Positions 26,200 through 34,919 of a stretch of 64,000 nucleotides of DNA are shown piece by piece. This stretch comes from Jiella mangrovi (lineage in GTDB: Bacteria; Pseudomonadota; Alphaproteobacteria; Rhizobiales; Rhizobiaceae). Within the stretch, counting starts at the first letter, position 1; each line of letters opens with the position of its first letter. The stretch spans positions 186,001 to 250,000 of the forward strand of contig NZ_JAGJCF010000003.1 of the NCBI RefSeq assembly GCF_017815135.1, written 5' to 3'. The notes under the pieces are model-generated. The model had not been told where the DNA came from. It was given only the letters and a program-made list of their open reading frames with translations, and ran no database searches. Made by a program: the position numbers and the translations under genes.

Positions 26200-27786
26200 A
26201 TGCGACGCGGTTTGGGGATCATCATGGCGGCATGTGTGCTGGCGGCTTCGCCGGCAGCATCTGCGCGTGATTTTGCCTCTAGCACGACTGCTATCACGTC
26301 CTCGCCGGCAGATCTGTCGCTCGCTTACAACACGCAGACGGACCTTTCCTTCCGCCGCGGCCTGCAGATCAGGCTGGGCTGGACGGGCGACTATGCCGGG
26401 CCGTTCTCGGGCGTCATCGAGGCGGCCACACTTAGGGCCATCCGCGATTTCCAGGCCCGCCACGGTCTGCGTGCCGACGGCGTCATCACCGAGGCGATGC
26501 TGCAGAAGCTGATCGCACTATCCGATGCCGTGCAGTCCGATCTTGGTGTGTCCGTCGTCGATGATCGTGAAACCGGTGTGCGCCTCGCGCTTCCTCTCAA
26601 TCTCGTCAAGGACGCCGGCCGGACCGAGGTCGGGCATCTCTGGCGCGCCCAAGACGGTAGTGTCGAGATCGAGACGGTCAGGATTGCCGATACCGGTCAG
26701 ACCTTGTCGGGGCTCTACGATACGCTGAGCCAGGCGACGGCCGAGCGTTCGGTGCTCGGTGCACAGAAGGCGGATGACTGGTTCACTGTCGCCGGGGTCG
26801 AATCCGGCCGGCGGTACTTCATGCGGTTTTCCGGGTCGAAGTCTGATCTGCGCGGGTTTTCGGTCTCCTACAAGGAAAGCGACGAGAGCGAAGTCGCTTC
26901 TTTCGTGACGGTTGCGTCCAATCTCTTCGAGCCTTTCGCCGGCGAGCCCGAAGCGCCGCTCGTTGCGGACAATCGCGGCAATTCGTTCTCCGCACTGCTC
27001 GAACGGCGGCGTTCCGCAGACAAGTCGGGAACGGCGCGATATGCGATGGCTGACAACGACGCGGACGGCCGTCGTTCCCATCTGTTCGAGTTGCCCCGCG
27101 AGCGCAGCTACGACAATGCGGCGATCGAGCCCGCTCAGGAAGCCGGCCGGCAAGCCGGCGCCGCACCGGCCTTCGACATGGCCGGGTCCGGTTTCGTCGT
27201 CTCGGATGGCTGGCTCCTGACCAACGCTCATGTCGTTCGTGGCTGCCGCAAGGTCGAGGTCGGCAACAACATTCCCGCATCCGAGGTTCGCATCGACTCC
27301 TCCAACGACCTGGCTCTCGTCCATGTGGGGCAAAGCCTCGGCTCGCCCCTGGCGATTTCGGCGGCAAAGCCGCGCCTCGGCGAGGATATCCTGGCGCTCG
27401 GCTTTCCGCTGCGCTCGATCCTGGCGGACTCCCTCAACGTCACCCGCGGCAATGTCTCCTCGCTTCTCGGGCTGATGAACGATCCGCGCTATCTGCAGAT
27501 CTCGGCGCCCGTTCAGCCCGGCAATTCCGGTGGCCCGCTTGTCGATCTGGCCGGACGTGTGGTCGGAGTGGTCACGGCAAAGCTCGATGCGGTCGCGGTC
27601 GCCGATGCGACGGGGGACATTCCGCAGTCCATCAATTTCGCTATCCGTCCCGATACCGTGTCTGCCTTCCTTCACAAGAACAAGATCGCCTTCCGCACGG
27701 CCAATCCGAAATCGGCACTCGAAAGCGTGCCGGACGCCACGGCGAAGGTGAAGGACTCGGTCTATCCGGTCGTCTGCACCGACTGA
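26200..27786 (+). CDS. Secreted trypsin-like protease with PG-binding-like domain
   Basis: A 528-residue protein with a signal peptide (residues 1-22, cleavage near ASA), a peptidoglycan-binding-1-like domain at about 48-107 (AATLRAIRDFQARHGLRADGVITEAML) and a middle domain of unknown type. A trypsin-like/HtrA protease domain occupies about 325-505, with catalytic H344 (TNAHVV), D370 (SSNDLALV) and S443 (GNSGGPL). No C-terminal PDZ domain is evident, unlike DegP. It is likely periplasmic and able to contact the cell wall. It stands alone; a possible CtrA box precedes it. Confidence 0.82.
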   Translation: MRRGLGIIMAACVLAASPAASARDFASSTTAITSSPADLSLAYNTQTDLSFRRGLQIRLGWTGDYAGPFSGVIEAATLRAIRDFQARHGLRADGVITEAMLQKLIALSDAVQSDLGVSVVDDRETGVRLALPLNLVKDAGRTEVGHLWRAQDGSVEIETVRIADTGQTLSGLYDTLSQATAERSVLGAQKADDWFTVAGVESGRRYFMRFSGSKSDLRGFSVSYKESDESEVASFVTVASNLFEPFAGEPEAPLVADNRGNSFSALLERRRSADKSGTARYAMADNDADGRRSHLFELPRERSYDNAAIEPAQEAGRQAGAAPAFDMAGSGFVVSDGWLLTNAHVVRGCRKVEVGNNIPASEVRIDSSNDLALVHVGQSLGSPLAISAAKPRLGEDILALGFPLRSILADSLNVTRGNVSSLLGLMNDPRYLQISAPVQPGNSGGPLVDLAGRVVGVVTAKLDAVAVADATGDIPQSINFAIRPDTVSAFLHKNKIAFRTANPKSALESVPDATAKVKDSVYPVVCTD

Positions 27787-27842
27787 GACACCAGCCGAAC
27801 TATCCAAGGCCTCTTTCACGACGCCCGGTTGGTGCTTTCCCA

Positions 27843-28436
27843 TCAGTCAGCCGCGACCTGCACGCTCTCTTCCTCGCGGATTTTCGGTGGTGCGGTGATC
27901 TGCGCAAAGGCTTCGTCCATGGCGACCGTTCGACTCCCCAGCCACGGGAAATGACCGTAGAGGAACGAGAGTTGTCGTTCCGCCTCTGAAACGCTCTTGC
28001 CCGCGACGAACCGTTCATAGAGGGCCGAAACCAGGCCGGCACGGTCCGAGCCTGATCTGCAATGGACGAGAATGGGCTTTGGAGCGGTCTTCAGGACGAA
28101 GAGGAGTTCCTCGACCGTGTTCATGTCGGGAGCGTGCTTCGCCGACAGGTGAAAGCTGAGGAAGTCCAGTCCGTGACGCCTGGCCACGGCGCGCTCGGCC
28201 TCGTACCACGGGCGGCCTTCGTCGCCTCGCAGGTTCAAGATCGTGCGGATCCCGGCTGTCTCGACAAGCCGCTCGAGCCTACCCGCCGAGAGAGTTCCGG
28301 ACCGGTAGAGACGTCCGGCTTCCACCGTATGAATATTGCCGGTGAGATGAATATAAGCGAGATTCGCCATCAGGATGCCGATCCACACAACGAAGACGCT
28401 TGTGACGCAAACCGTGATCAAGCGCAGCTGCTTCAT
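27843..28436 (-). CDS. Membrane-anchored tyrosine/dual-specificity phosphatase
   Basis: A 197-residue protein with one N-terminal membrane helix (residues 5-30) and a cysteine phosphatase domain. The P-loop is HC-X5-R with C126 and R132 (VHCRSGSDRAG), and the TILNLRGD segment supports the PTP/DSP fold. The general acid is probably D104. The catalytic domain may lie on the periplasmic side, judging by positive residues before the helix (MKQLR), but topology is not certain. GGGGGAAG precedes the ATG. Substrate is unknown. Confidence 0.8.
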   Translation of the reverse strand: MKQLRLITVCVTSVFVVWIGILMANLAYIHLTGNIHTVEAGRLYRSGTLSAGRLERLVETAGIRTILNLRGDEGRPWYEAERAVARRHGLDFLSFHLSAKHAPDMNTVEELLFVLKTAPKPILVHCRSGSDRAGLVSALYERFVAGKSVSEAERQLSFLYGHFPWLGSRTVAMDEAFAQITAPPKIREEESVQVAAD

Positions 28437-28823
28437 CCATCTTCCCCCTTGTTTTCGGGAAGAGGGAATAGCGGCCGCCGATCTCATCGCGCTGACAGTT
28501 GCATGGCAGACGGGCAACGCTTTGATGTCCGTTGCAAGACCGGCGTTCTGACGGTTCCTTGACGGGGTAAGCCGTTAAGAGCCATGGCGGATCTGGCGAC
28601 CGAGCGCCGCGCGAGGGAAGCGTCATTCGGGAACGCTTGGCCGGTCCGGGGGCGTCATGTCCGCCTGTTAGCGGTCGAGGAGTGGCGCGAAGCCCTGTTC
28701 GTGCTGGCTGCGACGGAACTCTCGCTCACCCACCTCGTTCGCCCATGAGACCATGGATCGCGACGATGATTTCGCCGTGACCAAACGTTTCGTCCAACGA
28801 CGCCAAGGCAGAAGAAGACCGTC
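28437..28823. other. Intergenic stretch, nothing recognised
   Basis: These 387 bases lie between the divergent phosphatase and the small charged protein gene. Frames here are short and lack ribosome-binding sites. I see no strong hairpin, tRNA or repeat. Confidence 0.4.
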
Positions 28824-29114
28824 ATGCCCGACCTCGACACCGACCCGAAAATGATGCGTGAACAGCAGGACAGGGATACGAAGGAAAACGCTGGCGAGAA
28901 GGACGGGGCGCGCCGGCAGGCCGACAGCGACGCGCAAAGCGCCGCAGAGCGGCAAGCTGCGTTGGAGGGAGAAGGCGGCTCGCAGGAGGACCAGATGGAC
29001 GCCATCCTGCGCCAGAACGGCGCGAAGGAAGGCTCTTCGAAACCTGAAAGCGCCGAGCCCGGTCACCCCAAGAAGGGGCTCGTCAGACGGGGGCGGTCGC
29101 TCCTCGGCGGCTGA
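28824..29114 (+). CDS. Small charged hypothetical protein
   Basis: A 96-residue, highly polar sequence rich in Glu, Asp, Gln and Lys, with no hydrophobic segment and a basic C-terminus (KKGLVRRGRSLLGG). It is probably disordered. AGAAGAAG lies upstream of the ATG. The composition is protein-like, whereas the antisense frame over the same bases looks unnatural. No family was recognised, and the call rests on composition and the ribosome-binding site. Confidence 0.5.
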   Translation: MPDLDTDPKMMREQQDRDTKENAGEKDGARRQADSDAQSAAERQAALEGEGGSQEDQMDAILRQNGAKEGSSKPESAEPGHPKKGLVRRGRSLLGG

Positions 29115-29497
29115 GGTCGGCGCGGGAGGCTAGAGTGATCACTGCCGGCACCCTATTTTCATAGGGATAAGAGCCAGTTAGGCGTTTTCTCGGATGCTCC
29201 GCCATAGCCGATGACACGGTACTCCAGGGCCGGCCACGACTTCATCGAGAAGGCGCACCATTCAACGCTTCGTCATTCTCGGGCCCCGTCCCGAGAATCC
29301 AGAAACTTTGGAAAAACAGAAGCTTAGGTGGTGCGCAGGATGCTCGGCGCGGCGCCCGAGCACGACGAGCGTGATGAAAGCTGACGCCTGATCGCGCAGT
29401 GCCAGTCACTCGGTGTTCGCCGTTCGACGAGACTGTCAGCCACTGTGGGGCTCCGCATCAGCCCTCCTTGTCGCCTCATGGCATGGCAGGGCCTGAC
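29115..29497. other. Intergenic stretch with a REP-like palindrome
   Basis: These 383 bases lie between the small charged protein and the HAD gene. The only structure seen is the palindrome at 29275-29298, listed separately. No credible reading frame was found. Confidence 0.45.
29275..29298. repeat. REP-like palindrome
   Basis: ATTCTCGGG and CCCGAGAAT pair perfectly over nine bases around loop CCCCGT, with CGTC before and CCAGAAAC after. The wording CGTCATTCTCGGG...CCCGAGAATCC resembles a short palindrome often repeated in alphaproteobacterial intergenic regions. No U-run follows on either strand, so a terminator role is less likely. Confidence 0.6.
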
Positions 29498-30211
29498 CTA
29501 TGTCAGGCCTTTCAGGAACTTGGCGAGATCGTCCGTGACATAGTCGATATGGTCGCCGTCATGGCCTTCATGCTCCCAAACGTCCCCGAAGGTGTCTTCG
29601 AAATTGTTCGGGACGATGAGGACGGTCCGCATTCCCAGACGCTTGGGCACTTCGAGGTTGCGCGCCAGATCCTCGAACATCGCCGCGTTCGGGGCGTCGA
29701 TTTCATGCCGCGCGAGGAACTTGTCGTAGGTTTCGGCGGCGGGCTTCGGCACGAGATCGGCGGCGACGAGATCGAAGATGTCCTCGAAATTTTCGAGGAT
29801 GCCGAGCTGGCGCGCGGCGCTCTCGGCGTGTCTCCGGTCGCCATTGGTAAAGATGAACTTGCGGCCGGGAAGCGCTGCGATGACCTCGCCGAGCGCCGGA
29901 TCGGGGCTGAGCCAGCTGTAATCGATGTCGTGGACATACTGGAGAAACACGTCGGGATCGACGTCGTGCTCCAGCATCAGCCCGCGCAAGGTCGTGCCGT
30001 GGCGGCGATAGAAATCTTTCTGGAGAAGCCGGGCCTCGTCCTTGGGAAGCGAGAGGAAATCGGCGACGAACAGGGTCATCCGCTGATCGATCTGCGAAAA
30101 CAGGTTTGAGTGGCGCGGATAGAGCGTATTGTCGAGATCGAACACCCAATCACGGATGCCGGCGAAATCGCCGCGTTTCACGTCCTCGGTCTTCTGGATG
30201 CTGGATGACAT
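29498..30211 (-). CDS. HAD-family pyrimidine 5'-nucleotidase-like phosphatase
   Basis: A 237-residue HAD hydrolase. The nucleophile motif VFDLDNTLY supplies D25 and D27, motif II is IFTNGD, and the conserved lysine lies in LVPKPAAETYD, followed by a C-terminal MFEDLARNLE motif IV. The sequence fits the TIGR01993 pyrimidine 5'-nucleotidase group, dephosphorylating UMP/CMP-type substrates. In rhizobia this gene often neighbours dapD; here it is 14 kb away. The start is uncertain because neither this ATG nor one 15 codons upstream has a good ribosome-binding site. Confidence 0.82.
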   Translation of the reverse strand: MSSSIQKTEDVKRGDFAGIRDWVFDLDNTLYPRHSNLFSQIDQRMTLFVADFLSLPKDEARLLQKDFYRRHGTTLRGLMLEHDVDPDVFLQYVHDIDYSWLSPDPALGEVIAALPGRKFIFTNGDRRHAESAARQLGILENFEDIFDLVAADLVPKPAAETYDKFLARHEIDAPNAAMFEDLARNLEVPKRLGMRTVLIVPNNFEDTFGDVWEHEGHDGDHIDYVTDDLAKFLKGLT

Positions 30212-30305
30212 CGGGGTGTCCGCTGGTGTCGAGGATCTGTTTGATTTTTGAAACATCCGCCGATGATAGACGGCGGACCTTGCCGAAGACAGGACGATTC
30301 GTCTG

Positions 30306-31205
30306 ATGCCCCTCTGGATTCCGATCACAATCGCAGCGGCTTTCTGCCAGAACCTGCGATCGGGCATGCAGAAGCGTCTCAAGGGACGCATGGGCACGAC
30401 CGGCGCGACATTCGTGCGCTTCGGCTTCGGCCTGCCCTTCGCGATCGTCTATCTGATCCTTGTCGCGGGGGTGAACAGCGAGGCGGTCCCCCGGCCGACT
30501 GCCGTATTCCTTGCGGCCGCGGCGGCTGGCGGCATCGCCCAGATCGGTGCGACCTTCCTCCTCGTCTATCTCTTCGGCTTCAGAAACTTCATGGTCGGCA
30601 CGGCCTATTCCAAGACAGAGCCGGTCCAGGCAGCCCTGTTCGGCTTCCTCATTCTGGGCGAGACGGTCTCGCCCTTCGGCCTTCTGGCGGTCGTCGCCGG
30701 CGTGGTCGGCGTGGTCCTCATATCGATCGGCAATTCGGGCGGTGGCAGCGTGCTCAGGGGGCTCGGCTCGCGGGAAGCGCTCATCGGCATCGCCTGCGGC
30801 GCCCTGTTCGGCGTTTCGGCGGTGTGTTTTCGGGCGGCCGCCCTCGCGATCGCGGACGGATCGGTAGCGATGCGGGCGGCGTTGACGCTCGTCGTCACCC
30901 TTTTCATCCAGAGTTCCGTGATGCTCGCCTGGATGACGCTGCGGGACCGCGGCGAATTGCGTCGCGTGGCGATGGCCTGGGCGCCGGGCCTTCTGGTCGG
31001 CCTCGCCGGCGCCAGTGCCTCGGCCGGCTGGTTCACTGCGATGACATTGCAGAAGGTCGCCTATGTCCGGGCGCTGGGCCAGATCGAGCTCGTCTTTACC
31101 CTGGCCTCGTCGCTCTTCTGGTTTCGTGAGACCGTCACCCGCCTCGAGCTTGCCGGCGCGGCGGTGATCGTGCTTGCGATCTTCGGGCTCATCGCCGGCG
31201 CCTGA
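30306..31205 (+). CDS. EamA/DMT-type transporter
   Basis: A 299-residue, very hydrophobic protein with about ten membrane spans arranged as two similar halves. The end of each half carries the EamA pattern (FGFLILGETVSPFGLLAVVAGVVGVVL and ASSLFWFRETVTRLELAGAAVIVLAIFG). It is probably an exporter of small metabolites; substrate is unknown. It is divergent from the HAD gene. No operon partner is evident. Confidence 0.82.
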   Translation: MPLWIPITIAAAFCQNLRSGMQKRLKGRMGTTGATFVRFGFGLPFAIVYLILVAGVNSEAVPRPTAVFLAAAAAGGIAQIGATFLLVYLFGFRNFMVGTAYSKTEPVQAALFGFLILGETVSPFGLLAVVAGVVGVVLISIGNSGGGSVLRGLGSREALIGIACGALFGVSAVCFRAAALAIADGSVAMRAALTLVVTLFIQSSVMLAWMTLRDRGELRRVAMAWAPGLLVGLAGASASAGWFTAMTLQKVAYVRALGQIELVFTLASSLFWFRETVTRLELAGAAVIVLAIFGLIAGA

Positions 31206-31319
31206 TCGCCCGGCGGCCTCATCGCTGCCGGCCCGGCGGGACGTGGTCCTTCCGCCAAGCATATCCACCATGCGCCAAAGCCGATTGCATCACGCCATTC
31301 TGCGTCCTAAGTAGGCTCC

Positions 31320-32294
31320 ATGGTCACCATCCTCGATACCCGCCAGTCAGAGGCCGACAGGCCGAGGCTTCGCCACCCCGAAAAGGCCCACCGGCCGGAC
31401 GCCAACGCCAGTCCGCCGAAGCCGGACTGGATTCGCGTGAAGGCGCCGGTTTCGAAAGGCTATTTCGAGACCCGCGAAATCGCCCGCGAGAACAGGCTTG
31501 TCACGGTCTGCGAGGAGGCGGGCTGTCCGAATATCGGCGGCTGCTGGGAAAAGAAGCACGCGACCTTCATGATCATGGGGGGCATCTGCACGCGCGCCTG
31601 CTCTTTCTGCAACGTCGCCACCGGCATGCCGCACGCGCTCGACGAGAGCGAGCCGGAAAGTGTCGGGCGAGCGGTTGCCAAGATGGGGCTCAACCACGTC
31701 GTCATCACCTCGGTCGATCGCGACGATCTCGCCGACGGCGGCGCGGAGCATTTCGTCCAGACGATCCGCGCGATCCGCGCTGCGGCGCCCGGCACGACCA
31801 TCGAGATCCTGACGCCGGACTTCCTGAGGAAGCCAGGCGCCCTGGAGCGGGTGGTCGAGGCCAAGCCCGACGTCTTCAACCACAATCTCGAGACCGTGCC
31901 GTCGAAATATCTGACGGTGCGCCCCGGTGCGCGGTATTTCCACTCGATCCGGCTGCTGCAGCGGGTGAAGGAGCTCGACCCGACGATCTTCACCAAATCC
32001 GGCATCATGGTCGGCCTCGGCGAGGAGCGGAACGAGGTTCTGCAGCTGATGGACGATCTGCGCACCGCCGACGTCGACTTCCTCACCATCGGCCAGTATC
32101 TCCAGCCGACCAAGAAGCACCATGCGGTGATCCGCTATGTGACGCCGGAGGAGTTCAAGTCCTTCGAGACGGTGGCGCTGACCAAAGGCTTTCTCGTCGT
32201 CGCGGCAAGCCCGCTCACCCGCTCCTCGCATCATGCCGGCGAGGATTTCGAACGCCTGAAGGCCGCCCGCCTGGCGCGCCAGTCCGCCGCCTGA
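31320..32294 (+). CDS. lipA: Lipoyl synthase
   Basis: A 324-residue radical-SAM enzyme. The auxiliary cluster cysteines are C64, C69 and C75 ([12 protein letters not shown]), and the radical-SAM CxxxCxxC supplies C90, C94 and C97 (CTRACSFC). It inserts sulfur at C6 and C8 of octanoyl groups on lipoyl domains. In most relatives it follows pdhABC-lpdA; those genes are absent upstream here. It is followed after 12 bp by the Coq10-like gene. Confidence 0.97.
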   Translation: MVTILDTRQSEADRPRLRHPEKAHRPDANASPPKPDWIRVKAPVSKGYFETREIARENRLVTVCEEAGCPNIGGCWEKKHATFMIMGGICTRACSFCNVATGMPHALDESEPESVGRAVAKMGLNHVVITSVDRDDLADGGAEHFVQTIRAIRAAAPGTTIEILTPDFLRKPGALERVVEAKPDVFNHNLETVPSKYLTVRPGARYFHSIRLLQRVKELDPTIFTKSGIMVGLGEERNEVLQLMDDLRTADVDFLTIGQYLQPTKKHHAVIRYVTPEEFKSFETVALTKGFLVVAASPLTRSSHHAGEDFERLKAARLARQSAA

Positions 32295-32306
32295 TCCCCG
32301 AGCATC

Positions 32307-32753
32307 ATGCCGAAATTCGAAACGACCCGCCCCGTCCATCACACCGCCGACGAGATGTTCGCCCTCGTCGCCGATGTCGAGAAATACCCCGAATTCCTTC
32401 CGCTGTGCCAGGCGCTGACCGTGCGCTCCGAGCGCGAGAAGGACGGCAAGCGGCTGCTCGTCGCCGACATGACGGTCGCCTACAAGATGGTCCGCGAGAC
32501 CTTCACGTCGCAGGTGCTGCTGAAGCCCGAGGAGCGGCGGATCGAGGTCTCCTATGTCAACGGCCCGTTCAAGTTCCTCGACAACCGCTGGGACTTCGTG
32601 CCGACGGGCGAGGGCACCTGCGACGTCAAGTTCTTCATCGAATACGAGTTCAAGAGCCGCACCCTCGGCATGCTGATGGGCACGATGTTCGACTACGCGT
32701 TCAGACGGTTCGCCGTGGCGTTCGAGGAGCGGGCGGACAAGGTCTATGGGTGA
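32307..32753 (+). CDS. Coq10/RatA-like START-domain protein
   Basis: A 148-residue polyketide-cyclase/START protein. The pattern ADEMFALVADVEKYPEFLPLC, ADMTVAYKMVRETFTS and VSYVNGPFKFLDNRWDF is that of the Coq10/RatA family. In alphaproteobacteria this gene usually follows lipA, as here, and probably binds ubiquinone or a related lipid for respiratory-chain function. A RatA-type ribosome role is the alternative name, but the context favours Coq10. Confidence 0.88.
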   Translation: MPKFETTRPVHHTADEMFALVADVEKYPEFLPLCQALTVRSEREKDGKRLLVADMTVAYKMVRETFTSQVLLKPEERRIEVSYVNGPFKFLDNRWDFVPTGEGTCDVKFFIEYEFKSRTLGMLMGTMFDYAFRRFAVAFEERADKVYG

Positions 32754-32851
32754 AGGGCATGGCGGGTGCAGGGCCTGCCATCATCAACGAATCGCCAGTT
32801 CCGCGTTTGAACCAGAATACGATGAAGAGGTTTCAAAAGCGCACCGATCGG

Positions 32852-33004
32852 CTAAACAAGAAGGCCGAGCAGAGTTCCGACAATAATTGCAAGAGCAATA
32901 ACCAACAGCTTCCTTACCGTCGATGCCTTGGCGGCGTTTTCCTTTGAAATCGGTTTGGAATTGGCTTTTTGAGCATCACGCATTTTCCCGTCGCTTTCGC
33001 TCAT
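32852..33004 (-). CDS. 50-residue single-span membrane protein
   Basis: This short frame reads M-SESDGKMRDAQKANSKP, then a basic KASTVRK linker, then a hydrophobic stretch (LLVIALAIIVGTLLGLLV) that ends at the stop codon. The layout is a charged cytoplasmic head with a C-terminal membrane anchor. The start codon lacks a strong ribosome-binding site. The frame sits in a 443-base region with otherwise no gene (32754-33196), of lower GC than its surroundings. Clean polar-then-hydrophobic composition supports it as real; no family was recognised. Confidence 0.45.
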   Translation of the reverse strand: MSESDGKMRDAQKANSKPISKENAAKASTVRKLLVIALAIIVGTLLGLLV

Positions 33005-33196
33005 TTCGTGATGCCGTTGGGTTTCGTTCTGAAATGGCGTGAAATGCTCTTTCGTTGAGGGGGCGAAATAATGGGAATGGAATCATCAATTCTGTTTCAG
33101 AAGAGATGATCGGCGGATTTCGACCCTTGTGGGACGTTCCGAGAACATGCGGCGAATGTCGGCGTCAGACTTTGGCTGCGTTCTAAAGGTCGAGCG

Positions 33197-33649
33197 TCAC
33201 ATCGATATGGCCGTGTCATCCTTGGCAGTCCGCCTGACCAGCATCGTGTAGAAGCGCGTCACGTTCGATTGATCCTCGAAGAGACGCTCACAAACAGCGT
33301 TGAGTTCCTCCGTGTCGCGTAGACGTAGGATCAGGATGACATCGGTCTGACCGGTAACCGCGTAGGCCTGCGATACCGCGTTTTCTCGTGTGGCAAAGTC
33401 CAAGAACCGACGCATATGCTGCTCGCCGTGCAGCTTGAGCTCCACTGTGACGACAGCCTTCAAAGTGCGCCCCGCCTTGGCTGGGTTCAAGATCGCGACG
33501 ATCCTGTCGATAACCCCTGTCTTTCGCAAACGCCGGACCCTACGCAGGCAGCTCGAAGGCGCCAGGCCGATCTTTTCTGCAAGATCGGCGTTCGTCCGCG
33601 AGGCGTCTCGCTGCAGCAGCTCCAACAGCTTTCTGTCAATTCTGTCCAT
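33197..33649 (-). CDS. Lrp/AsnC family transcriptional regulator
   Basis: A 150-residue protein with an N-terminal winged helix (DRKLLELLQRDASRTNADLAEKIGLAPSSCLRRVRRL) and a C-terminal RAM ligand-binding domain (HMRRFLDFATRENAVSQAYAVTGQTDVILILR). It probably senses an amino acid. It is divergent from the gate-domain membrane protein gene, with a strong palindrome in the shared 117-bp control region, so that gene is the likely target. Confidence 0.9.
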   Translation of the reverse strand: MDRIDRKLLELLQRDASRTNADLAEKIGLAPSSCLRRVRRLRKTGVIDRIVAILNPAKAGRTLKAVVTVELKLHGEQHMRRFLDFATRENAVSQAYAVTGQTDVILILRLRDTEELNAVCERLFEDQSNVTRFYTMLVRRTAKDDTAISM

Positions 33650-33676
33650 CGGACTCCCAACACAGCTGCCCCGTCA

Positions 33677-33703
33677 TGCAATAAAATTGCATCGTTTTGC
33701 AAT
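33677..33703. promoter_or_regulatory. Palindromic operator between lrp-like gene and gate gene
   Basis: TGCAAT-AAA-ATTGCA is a perfect 15-bp palindrome (33677-33691), and a third half-site TTGCAAT follows at 33697-33703. It lies in the shared promoter region and suits Lrp/AsnC-type proteins, which bind palindromic A/T-rich sites in multimeric arrays. Confidence 0.7.
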
Positions 33704-33766
33704 CTTTGACCGCATCTTCGATCGCGCTCGGCCTATCCAATGGATAGCAACTCCATGGAGGTCGAT

Positions 33767-34777
33767 ATGAAGCTTGTCCGATTTCTTGCTCGCCAGACAC
33801 GCGAGACGCTTGAGATTTACTGGCTTCTCGTGCGCATCATGGTGCCCGTCATCCTCGCGACGGAACTCTTAAAAGAACTCGGTGCGCTCGATTTCATTTC
33901 GCCGACCTTCGGACCGGTTATGGCGCTTATCGGGCTACCGCCAGAACTCGGCCTCGCTTGGCTGACTGGCTTGTTAGTCGGGCTCTGGGGGGCGGTCCCG
34001 ATCGTCTTCACCCTTGTTCCGGTGGAACAGCTGAGCACGGCCGACATGACGGTCTTCTCGGCTCTTCTCCTGATCGCGCATGGCCTGCCGGTGGAGCAGC
34101 GGATCATCGCGCAGGCCGGGCCGTCATTCCTGTTGACTTCCCTTCTCCGCCTTGGTGGCGGGTTGCTCTACGCATTCATGCTGCATCATCTCTTCGCGGC
34201 GACGGGTTGGCTCTCCCAACCGCTCGCTCCTGCGTGGGTCCCGATGGAGGACGCCACAGGGGGCTGGGTATCGATGTTCGGCAGTCTAGCCGAGACCCTG
34301 ATTTCGATGTTCGCCATCCTCTGGGCTTTATCCGTAGGACTGGAGCTTTCAAAACGACTTGGCGTTCTCGATCGACTGATCGCAATGATCAGGCCGGTGC
34401 TTCGTCTTTCCGGCATGAGCAGGGACGTAGGTCCATTCGCCGCAATCGGTCTTTTGCTCGGCATCTCCTATGGAGGCGCGCTCCTGATCCGGGAAGCCAG
34501 ATCAGATGTCGTCGAGCCTCGCCAGATCTTCGTCGCCTGCGTCTTCATGGGCTTCGCACACAGCATCATCGAGGACACGCTTGTCGTCGTGGCGCTCGGA
34601 GCCGATATCTGGGGCGTACTCGTGGGGAGGGTGGCGGTCGCAATCGCCTTCACGGCCGTCGTCGCCTTCTGTGTCAGAGCCCTTTCCGAAGAAAGCTTCC
34701 GAAAATGGGCGTTTCGCGATGAGCGAAAGAGAAACAGGAGGGGCTGGCGTTTCTGGCGTCGAAAGCGGGTTGCATAG
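33767..34777 (+). CDS. Gate-domain (nucleoside recognition/SpmA-like) membrane protein
   Basis: A 336-residue protein with about eight membrane spans, in two halves each resembling the Gate / nucleoside-recognition domain: an N-terminal IYWLLVRIMVPVILATELLKELG with GLLVGLWGAVPIV, and a C-terminal FAAIGLLLGISYGGALLIREA with FMGFAHSIIEDTLVV. Related proteins include spore maturation SpmA/SpmB and FeoB gates; substrate is unknown. GGAGG six bases before the ATG fixes the start. Control by the divergent Lrp-type regulator suggests amino-acid or peptide export. Confidence 0.8.
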   Translation: MKLVRFLARQTRETLEIYWLLVRIMVPVILATELLKELGALDFISPTFGPVMALIGLPPELGLAWLTGLLVGLWGAVPIVFTLVPVEQLSTADMTVFSALLLIAHGLPVEQRIIAQAGPSFLLTSLLRLGGGLLYAFMLHHLFAATGWLSQPLAPAWVPMEDATGGWVSMFGSLAETLISMFAILWALSVGLELSKRLGVLDRLIAMIRPVLRLSGMSRDVGPFAAIGLLLGISYGGALLIREARSDVVEPRQIFVACVFMGFAHSIIEDTLVVVALGADIWGVLVGRVAVAIAFTAVVAFCVRALSEESFRKWAFRDERKRNRRGWRFWRRKRVA

Positions 34778-34919
34778 TTGACATCGAACCATGGCCCTGC
34801 GAGCGGCAGCAAACCACTCATCCCAGCGATTCCATAATGGCCCCTACGCCACCGTCTATAAATTGCAAAATACTGAAATCGGTGTTCGCCATACCCCGGG
34901 CGGTTGGAGCTTCAAGTTG

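Noticed and set aside
28668-29066. Minus-strand frame opposite the small charged protein
   Set aside because: Leu/Arg-rich without structure; the opposite strand has a more protein-like, charged sequence with a ribosome-binding site.
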